Assembly: GCF_035938995.1 (NCBI RefSeq)
Contig: NZ_DASZGI010000220.1
Location: forward strand, 1 to 24,983
DNA length: 24,983 bases
Direction: 5' to 3'
Source: DASZGI01 sp035938995
Lineage (GTDB): Bacteria; Actinomycetota; Actinomycetes; Streptomycetales; Catenulisporaceae
Part shown: in pieces, positions 14,904-21,968 of the stretch
How positions within the stretch are numbered: the first letter of the stretch is position 1
Layout of the letters: the number at the start of each line of letters is the position of its first letter
Notes under the pieces: generated by a model
What the model saw: the letters and a program-made list of their open reading frames with translations, nothing else
Databases searched by the model: none
What the model was told of the DNA's origin: nothing
Position numbers and translations under genes: made by a program

Positions 14904-15076
14904 GATTCGCCGCTCTACGACCTGCCCAATGTCCTGCTCACCCGCACATCGCCGGGTCGCTCGGCAACGAGCTGCACCGCATGGCCGCCGCCGCGGTGGA
15001 CGAAGTGGAGCGCTACGCCGCGGGTCTGCCCTTCGCCCACCCGATGTCCCGCGAGGAGCTGCGATACTCGGCATAG
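14904..15076 (+). pseudogene. C-terminal remnant of a 2-hydroxyacid dehydrogenase, frameshifted
   Basis: Frame 1 of the remnant reads DSPLYDLPNVLLT (14904-14942); the continuation PHIAGSLGNELHRMAAAAVD, then EVERYAAGLPFAHPMSREEL, lies one frame away and ends at the stop at 15074-15076. Joined, LPNVLLT-PHIAGSLGNELHRM is the conserved end of the NAD-binding domain of D-isomer-specific 2-hydroxyacid dehydrogenases, where the H of PHIAG is the catalytic histidine. One missing C in the CCC run at 14941-14943 explains the shift. Everything N-terminal, including the Rossmann GxGxxG, is absent. Such dehydrogenases are frequent last genes of sugar ABC operons. I interpret this as a deleted, decaying gene; a 76-residue frame starting at 14846 covers the second part and might be called as a gene in error. 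Confidence 0.8.
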
Positions 15077-15116
15077 GCGCCGCCGGACGTCCGGCGGCAC
15101 GACGACGGGGGTCGTG

Positions 15117-15674
15117 GTGAGCGAGCAGACCGCGGTACGGGCGGACGCGGCCGCGCCGGGGATCCCGAAGACCGCGTGGGCCGGATACGCCGCGTGCGCT
15201 TGGGGCTTGATCTTCGCGGCGATCAGCTTCTACTGGGGCAGCGGCGGGCGTCGCGGCCTCGACACCGTCGGCGGCTCGATCGAGCGGCGGGCGCTCGCCG
15301 GGGACCCGGCGATCTTTGCCGCCGTCTGGGTGACCGGCCTGCTGAAGGTGGTCGGCGCGGTCCTCGCGCTGGCGCTGGTCATGCGGTGGGGGCGGCGGCT
15401 GCCCCGGCGGCTCGTCGCGGTGCTCGGCTGGTTCGCCGCGATCGTGTCCACGGCCTACGGCGCGGTACTGGTCGCCTCGGGGGCGCTGGTGGCCGGCGGG
15501 GCGATCAAGCCGTCCACGCCGGTCGACCGGAAGCCGCTGCTGTGGCATCTGTGGGTGTGGGACATGTCGTTCCTGATCTGGGGCCTGCTGTTCCTCCTCG
15601 CGCTGTGGCGGTTCCTGCGGTCGAACCGCCGGGATCGGCCGGGAGGAGACCCGGGCGAGGGCTTCGATCGCTGA
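15117..15674 (+). CDS. DUF3995 family membrane protein
   Basis: A 185-residue integral membrane protein. Two adjacent GTG codons (15114, 15117) could start it; I prefer 15117 because GGGG lies about six bases before it. AWAGYAACAWGLIFAAISFYWGSGGRRGLDTVGG is the recognisable signature of the DUF3995 family. Four hydrophobic segments are visible (near residues 19-38, 65-88, 97-128 and 145-163). A basic C-terminal tail follows the last segment. The function of the family is not known. It ends only 2 bp from the stop of the convergent GGDEF-EAL gene, with no room for a terminator between them. Confidence 0.8.
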   Translation: MSEQTAVRADAAAPGIPKTAWAGYAACAWGLIFAAISFYWGSGGRRGLDTVGGSIERRALAGDPAIFAAVWVTGLLKVVGAVLALALVMRWGRRLPRRLVAVLGWFAAIVSTAYGAVLVASGALVAGGAIKPSTPVDRKPLLWHLWVWDMSFLIWGLLFLLALWRFLRSNRRDRPGGDPGEGFDR

Positions 15675-15676
15675 GA

Positions 15677-17638
15677 TCAGCCTGCTGCGAGCTTCTCGAA
15701 CAGCTCCCGCAGCGGGGCCGGCTTGCCGAGATAAAAGCCCTGACCGTGGTCCACGCCCAGGTCCCGCAGCGCGCGGACGAGCGGCGCGCGCTCGACGAAC
15801 TCCGCGACGGTGCGCATGCCCAGCCCGTGCGCCGCGCGCACGACGGCGTCGATGAGGACCGGATCGGCGCCGGGCCGGTCGGCGTTCTTCACGAAGTCGC
15901 CGGCGATCTTCACCGTGGTGAACGGCAGGTTCTTGAGATACGCGAAGGACCCGAACCCGGCGCCGAAGTCGTCGAGGCTGAACTGGCAGCCGGCGTCGGA
16001 CAGGTCGCGGGCCAGCGCGCGCACGGCGTCGACGTTGGTGATCGCCGCCGTCTCGGTCACCTCCAGCCCCAGGCGGTGCGGATCGAGGCCGGCCTCGCGC
16101 ACCATCTCGACGACCTTGCGCCCGAACTCGGGAGACTCGAGCGAGCGCGCGGAGATGTTGACGTAGAAGCACAGCCCGGCGCGGACCGCGGCGGGGTCGG
16201 CCAGCGCCGCCACGGCGGTCGCCACCACCCACTGGTCGAGTTCGTGGATGAGGTCGCCGCGCTCCACGGGCGGCAGGAAGTCCGCCGGCCCGACCCGCGG
16301 AAGCTGGCCGTCGCGCAGCCGGACGAGCAGCTCGTAGCTCGTGACCGCGCCCGTGGCCAGGTCGACGATCGGCTGGGCGTCGAGCTCGAGGCGGCCGTTC
16401 TCGAGCGCCGCCCGCACCCGGGCGAGGATGTTCACGCGCTGCACAGCGTGCTGATACTGCGTCGGCATGAACAGCCGGGTCCGGTTGCGCCCGGTCCCTT
16501 TGGACTCGTAGAGCGCCAGGTCGGCGCGGGCGAGGATCTCGTCGCGGGTCTGGCCGGGCTCGAGAGGCGCCGCCCCGACGCTGATGGTGGCCCGCAGGCC
16601 CTTGGCCGCGATGGGGAGCAGCGAGGCGGCCGCGGCGTCGCACATCTGGTCGGCGAGCGCCAGCGCGTCGTCGACGCCGGCGGTCGGCAGCACCACCGCG
16701 AACTCGTCGCCGCCGAGTCTGGCGAGCGTCGCGCATTCCGGCACCAGCGGACCGAGCACCCGGGCGAGCGCCCGCAGCGCGTCGTCGCCGACCGCGTGCC
16801 CGTGCACGTCGTTGATGTCCTTGAAGTTGTCGACGTCGATCATCAGCAGCATGCCGCCAGCCCCGCCCCCGTCGACCACGGCGTCGAGCGTGGACAGCAG
16901 GCTGCGCCGATTGGGCAGCCCGGTCAGCGGATCGTGGTCGGCGAGATGCGCCAGCTCCTCCTGGACGCGCTGCATCTCGGTGATGTCGCGCGCCGTTCCC
17001 AGCACCCTGATGGGCTTTCCGGCGTCGTCGGTGAAGACCTCGCCGTAGCATTCGAACACCCGCAGGGTGGTCATGTCGCCCAGATACATGCGGTGGGTGT
17101 AGCTGAACGGCTGGCAGTCCTTCAGGGCCTTTTCGAGCGTCGTCTCGATCAAGGCGACGTCGTCGGGGTAGAGCATCGAGCGGTACGTCGGGTAGTCGAG
17201 CGGCCCATCGCCCGAGATTCCGAACATGGTCAACAGAGGGTCCGACCACTCGACCGCGCCGGTCACCAGGTCCCATTCCCACGTGCCCATCCGCGCCAGC
17301 TGCTCGACCCGGGTCAGCCTCCATCGGTGGTTGCGGTCACGTTCCCGCTCGCGGTGCCCCGCCGTGACATCGCGCGCTTCGAAGAGATACAGCGTCCTGC
17401 CGTCGTATTCGAGGCTGCGGCACTGGACCTCGAGCCAGCCCGGGGTTCCGTCCCCGCGCAGCCACTGCCGCTCGACCGCGGCGCCGCCGGGTTCGATCCC
17501 GTCGAACGGGAGGACTTCGGCGTCTGCGATGAGCGCGCGCCCCGCGGGGTTCGCCCAGACGGTCTGCCCGTCGGCGGCGCGCAGCACGAGGCCGACCGAC
17601 GTTGCGTCGGTGGCCGCTCGCTCCGGCAGGATCTCCAA
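15677..17638 (-). CDS. PAS-GGDEF-EAL cyclic-di-GMP enzyme
   Basis: A 653-residue signalling protein without membrane segments. Start is TTG with GGAG six bases upstream; a stop codon lies just above it in frame. Residues 10-95 form a possible degenerate PAS, 115-222 a PAS/PAC (WEWDLVTGAVEWSD, GTARDITEMQ), 232-390 a GGDEF domain with intact RLGGDEF (309-313) and DHDPLTGLPNR, and 400-645 an EAL domain. The cyclase I-site RxxD is absent (PECA instead), so product inhibition is unlikely. The EAL motif reads YELL, which keeps the metal-binding Glu (E436); VNIS, EVTET, DDFGAGFGS (D556-D557), K577, VAEFVE (E613) and GQGF are present, so phosphodiesterase activity is plausible. It may make or degrade cyclic-di-GMP according to the PAS signal. 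Confidence 0.93.
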   Translation of the reverse strand: MEILPERAATDATSVGLVLRAADGQTVWANPAGRALIADAEVLPFDGIEPGGAAVERQWLRGDGTPGWLEVQCRSLEYDGRTLYLFEARDVTAGHRERERDRNHRWRLTRVEQLARMGTWEWDLVTGAVEWSDPLLTMFGISGDGPLDYPTYRSMLYPDDVALIETTLEKALKDCQPFSYTHRMYLGDMTTLRVFECYGEVFTDDAGKPIRVLGTARDITEMQRVQEELAHLADHDPLTGLPNRRSLLSTLDAVVDGGGAGGMLLMIDVDNFKDINDVHGHAVGDDALRALARVLGPLVPECATLARLGGDEFAVVLPTAGVDDALALADQMCDAAAASLLPIAAKGLRATISVGAAPLEPGQTRDEILARADLALYESKGTGRNRTRLFMPTQYQHAVQRVNILARVRAALENGRLELDAQPIVDLATGAVTSYELLVRLRDGQLPRVGPADFLPPVERGDLIHELDQWVVATAVAALADPAAVRAGLCFYVNISARSLESPEFGRKVVEMVREAGLDPHRLGLEVTETAAITNVDAVRALARDLSDAGCQFSLDDFGAGFGSFAYLKNLPFTTVKIAGDFVKNADRPGADPVLIDAVVRAAHGLGMRTVAEFVERAPLVRALRDLGVDHGQGFYLGKPAPLRELFEKLAAG

Positions 17639-18080
17639 GCCGTCTCCAGAAAGTCAGCCGGTGGTGCGCCTGCGATGAGTACGCTGATATCAGCTAGCGG
17701 ATTTCATGCCGGGCGCCCGCCGCGGTGGGCGACGGACGGTCATTAACTACTATCAGCCGCGACGTCCGGTGGCAACGCAGACCTCATAAGTCGCACGACG
17801 GCATTCGGGCTCTTCGAAGCCGGCGCGCCGCGGCCCTCGAGTCCGGCGGGGGCACGGCGCGGGTGTTGCGAACGCTTGTCGAATATGCATCGCGCCGCGG
17901 CGAATTCTCGTAGGTGACGATTCTGTCGCGGTTGCGGCACAATTCCGCTCGCCGGATGCCGAATTGCCGCCGCGACGCCCGCGCGGCACGTGATTCATGC
18001 GGTTTGCCGGGGCTTGCGCGCAAGTTCATCCCGAAGTGCAGGGTGACCCCGACTGTGATGGGAGTCCGCAATCTGATCTG
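17639..18080. other. 442-bp intergenic region with a 12-bp palindrome
   Basis: This gap separates the divergent GGDEF-EAL and ATPase genes and must carry both promoters. The one clear element is GCTGATATCAGC at 17683-17694, a perfect 12-bp palindrome about 45 bp upstream of the GGDEF-EAL start; an ACTATCAG sequence recurs near 17750. I see no convincing coding frame, since third positions are not GC-biased here. Confidence 0.5.
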
Positions 18081-18926
18081 ATGTTCACGATGAATACGCG
18101 CCGTGCCACCGTACCTGACACGGTCGTCGCCCGGGACCAGATCGCTGCACGCCGCGGTGCCGAGCGTCTGTTCGACCGGCCGACCACCGCCGTCCAGCCG
18201 GCCGCCGTCCAGGAGGCGATCCTCGCGCAACGCGACGAGGCGCTGCGGGCCATGGCCGCGACCGTCGCCGCGCTCCGGCTGAAGCGCCCCTCGCCGGAGC
18301 AATGGGCGGTCAATGTGCTGAGACGGTACGGCCTCGATCCGGAGCCCGGCGCCGATCCCGCCGCCGTCGCCGCGGGCGTGTCGGGTCGTTGGGCGTCGGA
18401 TCCCGGGTCGGCTGACGACAGTCCGGGCGGGGTCGGTCGCACGGCGGAATTCGTCGCGGAGATGCACACCCCGCGGGATGCGCGGCGGTTCGCGGCCGCG
18501 GCGCTGCGCGACTGGCAGCTGCCCGAATCAGTGCTCGCCGACACGGTGACGATCGTGTCCGAACTGGTCACGAACGCCGTGCGGCACGCCCGGTTCCCGC
18601 CGGAGGGCCCGCAGATCACGCTCGTCATCAAGCTTTCGGCCGGGGGTGACCAGCTCACCCTCGAGGTGCACGACCCGGACGCGGCGAAGCTGCCGGTCTG
18701 GAAGGCCCCGCCGCCCAGCCGGGCGGTCCAGGACCCGGCCACGCACTCCGGAGAGGCGGGTGCGGGCCTGCGGATCGTGGCGGCACTGGCCGATCGTTAC
18801 GGATACACCGTCAGCGACGACGGCAAGGCGGTCTGGGCCGGAATCAGCGCGCTGCCGCGATCGCCGGATTTCGAGGAACCGCCGGCGCCCAGCGCCGTCT
18901 GGTTCGGCGCGGAATCAGATGTCTGA
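18081..18926 (+). CDS. RsbW-like ATP-binding (serine/threonine kinase or anti-sigma-type) protein
   Basis: A 281-residue protein whose C-terminal half (from about residue 127) is a HATPase_c_2 domain of the RsbW/SpoIIAB type, very common in actinomycetes. N-box IVSELVTNAVRHA (E161, N165), D198 in EVHDPD, and G-box GEAGAGLRIVAALADRYGY are visible. The N-terminal 120 residues, with AQRDEALRAMAATVAALR and ending in DPGSADDSPGG, are not recognised and are probably a helical or flexible region. The start is uncertain: ATG 18081 or 18090 suits the onset of GC-rich third positions; GTG 18036 is possible. No partner anti-anti-sigma factor or sigma factor is adjacent, so its target is unknown. Confidence 0.8.
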   Translation: MFTMNTRRATVPDTVVARDQIAARRGAERLFDRPTTAVQPAAVQEAILAQRDEALRAMAATVAALRLKRPSPEQWAVNVLRRYGLDPEPGADPAAVAAGVSGRWASDPGSADDSPGGVGRTAEFVAEMHTPRDARRFAAAALRDWQLPESVLADTVTIVSELVTNAVRHARFPPEGPQITLVIKLSAGGDQLTLEVHDPDAAKLPVWKAPPPSRAVQDPATHSGEAGAGLRIVAALADRYGYTVSDDGKAVWAGISALPRSPDFEEPPAPSAVWFGAESDV

Positions 18927-19030
18927 AATCACGAGGACGGCGCCGAGCCGGTCACCCGAATACCGCTCGGATTCGCCGCGAACGTCCCGAAATCGCCACC
19001 ATCCGTGATTTCCGCTATGCCGTTGGACGC

Positions 19031-19359
19031 GTGAGCACCCGAGATCTCGTCGGGGTGGCCGCCCGCCGAGCAACCGGGAACGCGGTCGGCGGCCTCCGAG
19101 CGGCTGCGCCGGTGCGTCCGCGAAAACGACATCATGTGCCGGTAGGGCGGCGACGAGTTCCTCATCTCTGCCCGGGCGCGGACGCCGCCTCGGCCGCGCG
19201 CCTTCGCCACCGGATCGCCGCCGCCCTCGACCCGCCCGTCGAGCTAGCCGACGGATCGGTCACGGTGCGTTCGAGCATAGGTTCGGTGCCCGCGGCCGAA
19301 GCCGACGGCCCGGAGACCTGATCCGCCGGGCGGATGCGGCCATGTACGGCACCAAATAG
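19031..19359 (+). pseudogene. Decayed GGDEF (diguanylate cyclase) domain
   Basis: Three frames must be joined to read a GGDEF C-terminal half. From 19098: ERLRRCVRENDIMCR, a TAG stop at 19143-19145 where Leu is expected, then GGDEFLISARAR (GGDEF at 19146-19160). After a shift of frame: RLRHRIAAALDPPVELADGS, then VTVRSSIGSVPA. After a second shift near 19315: DLIRRADAAMYGTK and a stop at 19357-19359. These are the usual GGDEF landmarks (RENDxxCRLGGDEF, SxGxA, ADxAMYxxK). The N-terminal half is not recognisable. It is not a close copy of the intact GGDEF-EAL gene 2 kb away. At least one stop and two frameshifts make a sequencing error an unlikely explanation. Confidence 0.8.
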
Positions 19360-19520
19360 GCTCAGCGATCGTGAGCGAACAGTGAGGCGCGACTGAATCG
19401 GCTCTCGCCGCGCCGACCCGCATTCCCGGATGACGCCGAACGATATATGTGAACACTCAACGAAGTGGGCGGCGCAGGCCCGTTTCGACGCCGGCGATCG
19501 GTGAATCGTAAACGACACTC

Positions 19521-19554
19521 GGGCGGCCCTCGGACTTAGCCGAGACGGCCGCCC
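19521..19554. terminator. Long GC-rich hairpin between the GGDEF remnant and the SGNH gene
   Basis: GGGCGGCC+CTCGG (19521-19533) pairs with CCGAG (19540-19544) and GGCCGCCC (19547-19554), loop ACTTAG, with a two-base bulge. It lies 110 bp beyond the SGNH stop and may end that transcript or the remnant's. Apart from it, 19360-19663 shows nothing I can name. Confidence 0.45.
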
Positions 19555-19663
19555 TCGCGGTTCGTCACCGCGAATTCACCCTGTGCCACGACTTTCGGCG
19601 ACTGGCGGCCGCGTGCGCACGCATCGGCGCACACGCGGCCCCATGGTCGCGCTCGCGATCGCG

Positions 19664-21310
19664 TCAGTCGTGGATGAGGTCGAACTCCTCCCACGGACCG
19701 ATCGCCGTCCGGTTCGCGATCAGCGGCGAAGAGCCGGCGTTGTCCGCGGTGACGATGTCGCCGTTGGCGTGCGCGCGGAAGCTCACGCTGCCGTCCGGAT
19801 TGTTGATCAGATCGAACTCCTCCCAGGGCCCGACCACCGTGCGGTTCGCGATCAGGCACGTGGACCCGCCGTTGTCGGCGGTGACGATGTCGCCGTTGGC
19901 ATGGGCCCGGAAGCTCACGCTGCCGTCCGGATTGTTGATCAAGTCGAACTGCTCCCACGTCCCGATCGCGGTGCGGTTCGCGATCAGGCACGAGGCCCCG
20001 GCGTTCTCCGCGGTCACGAGGTGGCCGTTGGCATGCGCCCGCAGGCTGATGACCGACGACGCGGGAGCGGCGCCGAACAGGGCCAGGTTCACCGCGTTGG
20101 CGATCGCTTGCAGGCCGGCCTCGTTCGGGTGCAGGTGGTCACCGCTGTCGTAAGCGGGCAGGTACATCGTCGGGTTGTTCGGGTCGTGCGTCGCGGCGTC
20201 CTGGTCGACCACTCCGTCGCACCCGTTGCCGGAGCTGTGCACGAACGAGTTGAACGCCTCGCGCGCGTTCTCGCCCGACTGGTTCCAATACCCCGCGCCC
20301 TGATACGGCGTCAGCGTCGAGCAGAGGAACTTCAGGCCCGCTTGGTGCGCCTCGGAGATCAACTGCTGGACTCCGGCGATGAGCTGGCCGGCGGTCGGCT
20401 GCGGATTGGTCGACCCCAGATCGTTGATCGGATCGTCCGAGAAGATCACCCAGTTGACCCCGGGCTGGTTCACCACGTCGCGCTGGAAGCGGTTCAGCGC
20501 ACTCTGGCCGGCGCCGTCGACCAGCAGCCGGTTGCCGCTGATGCCCTGGTTCAGCACGCCGACGTCGTACCCGGACTGGGCGAGCCGGACCGCGAGGTCG
20601 TTGGGCCAGCGCCGGTTGTCGTCCGGCGCGGACGCCACGCCGTCGGTGATCGAGGCGCCGAGCGTCACCACGGCGCCCTGCGACCCGGAGTTCTGCACGT
20701 CGAGGTTGGTCAGGAAGTAGTAGCTGCCGGTGGTCTGCGCGCCGGACAGGCTCGCGTTCCCGCTCACATCACCGGAGGCGACGTAGTTGGTCGCGGTGCC
20801 CTGCTGGTGGAAGGTCGCGGACCCGGTGGACTGTGGCAGGTACATGCTGATCGCGACGTCCGACAACGCCGGGACCGCGAACCCCACCGAGTCGCTGTAG
20901 GCCAGCCCGCCGGCCGGGATCGTCGTCGTGGTCTGACCGCCGAACGTCACCGTGTGATCGGTGCCGGAGGTGATCGTGGACCCGGACGAGCGCTGGGCGA
21001 TGTGCACGTCCGAGATCACCAGCGGCTGACCGCCGAACACGTTCGAGATCTCGACCCGCGCGGAGTAGCCGCCGATGCTCGTGTGCACGATCTGCCGCAG
21101 CGTCTGCTGGTTGAACGAGGACCCTCCGCTCTGCGGCGACACCGACCACGTCCCGGTCCAGCCCCCGTCCGCCGCGGGGCCGCTCGCCGCACGCGCGTTC
21201 GCCCCAGGTGTATTCGCCGTGGCCCCGAACGCCTGCGCGCCGACGGCGGTGGCGAGCGCCACCCCTCCAGCCAGCGCCGCGCAGGCAGCCGTCCATATCG
21301 CTCTTCGCAT
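19664..21310 (-). CDS. Secreted SGNH-family hydrolase with three C-terminal fascin-like repeats
   Basis: A 548-residue secreted protein with ATG start after GAGGAG. A Sec signal peptide is visible (MRRAIWTAACAALAGGVALA, cleavage near residues 26-30). Residues 50-200 form a beta-rich N-terminal part found in lysophospholipase L1-like/GDSL esterases of actinomycetes. The SGNH catalytic core has block I TLGASITDG (S220), block II GISGNR, block III as DPINDLG (N296), and block V DHLHPNEAG (D391, H394). From residue 421 three repeats of 44 residues follow (SFRAHANGDIVTADN.., IANRTAIGPWEEFDLI), resembling fascin-type beta-trefoil units and giving one full trefoil. Such esterases deacetylate polysaccharides or hydrolyse lipids; the trefoil could bind carbohydrate. 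It is divergent from the GH87-like gene, suggesting related polysaccharide work. Confidence 0.9.
   Translation of the reverse strand: MRRAIWTAACAALAGGVALATAVGAQAFGATANTPGANARAASGPAADGGWTGTWSVSPQSGGSSFNQQTLRQIVHTSIGGYSARVEISNVFGGQPLVISDVHIAQRSSGSTITSGTDHTVTFGGQTTTTIPAGGLAYSDSVGFAVPALSDVAISMYLPQSTGSATFHQQGTATNYVASGDVSGNASLSGAQTTGSYYFLTNLDVQNSGSQGAVVTLGASITDGVASAPDDNRRWPNDLAVRLAQSGYDVGVLNQGISGNRLLVDGAGQSALNRFQRDVVNQPGVNWVIFSDDPINDLGSTNPQPTAGQLIAGVQQLISEAHQAGLKFLCSTLTPYQGAGYWNQSGENAREAFNSFVHSSGNGCDGVVDQDAATHDPNNPTMYLPAYDSGDHLHPNEAGLQAIANAVNLALFGAAPASSVISLRAHANGHLVTAENAGASCLIANRTAIGTWEQFDLINNPDGSVSFRAHANGDIVTADNGGSTCLIANRTVVGPWEEFDLINNPDGSVSFRAHANGDIVTADNAGSSPLIANRTAIGPWEEFDLIHD
19667..20050 (-). 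repeat. Three tandem 132-bp coding repeats (fascin-like units)
   Basis: The DNA that encodes the SGNH protein's tail repeats at an exact 132-bp period; for example a TCGAACTSCTCCCA word starts at 19680, 19812 and 19944 (plus strand). Each unit is 44 codons and the units are highly alike in DNA, especially copies two and three, which points to recent duplication or gene conversion. Confidence 0.88.
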
Positions 21311-21968
21311 CTGTTACTCCTCGAAGTCCGCCTGGTGCCGCCGGACCGCTCCGGGCAACTCAGAGCGGAGTCGTCGTCCGGGGACCCGGCACCAGGCGCT
21401 CCTCGGAGACGTTTCCGATCGCGCGACCGCAGCTGCCCAGCGACTTCGGCGCGGCGGTCTCGCCATGCCTCTATCGCCTAGACATCGGATTAATGGCTGC
21501 GGGGGTGGGTCCGCCGTGACCACCCACGGATCGTTGACGCAGCATTCTGCTCGGCACTTTATGCGTAAATACTGCTTGATGCCAGGTTCTCCGCAAGGCA
21601 TGACAAATCTTTGACCATCGTCTTGCTTGACCCAAAGGCGAACAGGTCGGACGTATGACCTGCGAGTCGTCGCCAGACGTCGCCACCGTCACACGCACGG
21701 TCATGATGGATCTCGCGGGCGAAGGTGAGAATCTAACAAAGTTCTGTCCAGATATTGCGCGATGATGTCATCAACGTTACGGTCCCCTTGCGTCTTCAAC
21801 CCACCCCACCACTCGACTCGGCGCCGAACCTCTTGCCACCCCCACCGCGTGCCCCGGCAAGACCTTCCCGCGCCGCGCCCGAGCGTGTCACCCGCGTCGC
21901 CGCCTCTCATCCCACCGTGCCGTGGTGCCCCCGAGAGAGACCCGACGCGCCCGCTGAAAGGACCGACG
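21311..21968. other. 658-bp divergent promoter region between two secreted-enzyme genes
   Basis: It separates the SGNH and GH87-like genes and should hold both promoters. TTGACC hexamers occur at 21611-21616 and 21627-21632, 16 bp apart, with TATGAC at 21654; the spacing is not ideal for a standard promoter. The stretch 21780-21960 is pyrimidine-rich, with CTTGCC/GGCAAG arms around 21833-21863. No gene or known riboswitch is recognised. Confidence 0.4.

Noticed and set aside
14846..15076. A 76-residue frame as an independent small gene
   Set aside because: Its second half is the C-terminus of 2-hydroxyacid dehydrogenases and the preceding conserved segment lies in another frame, so a pseudogene explains it better.
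17485..17510. A GGTTCGATCCC word resembling a tRNA T-arm
   Set aside because: It lies inside the PAS-GGDEF-EAL coding region and no acceptor stem, D-arm or anticodon arm can be built around it.
15176..17746. An 856-codon plus-strand open frame, and an 820-codon minus frame at 14862-17324
   Set aside because: Both overlap the PAS-GGDEF-EAL gene, whose domains are complete in another frame. Their compositions are shadow-like.
19583..21481. A 632-codon plus-strand open frame
   Set aside because: It is antisense to the SGNH hydrolase with clear signal peptide and catalytic blocks, and its own sequence has no recognisable domain.
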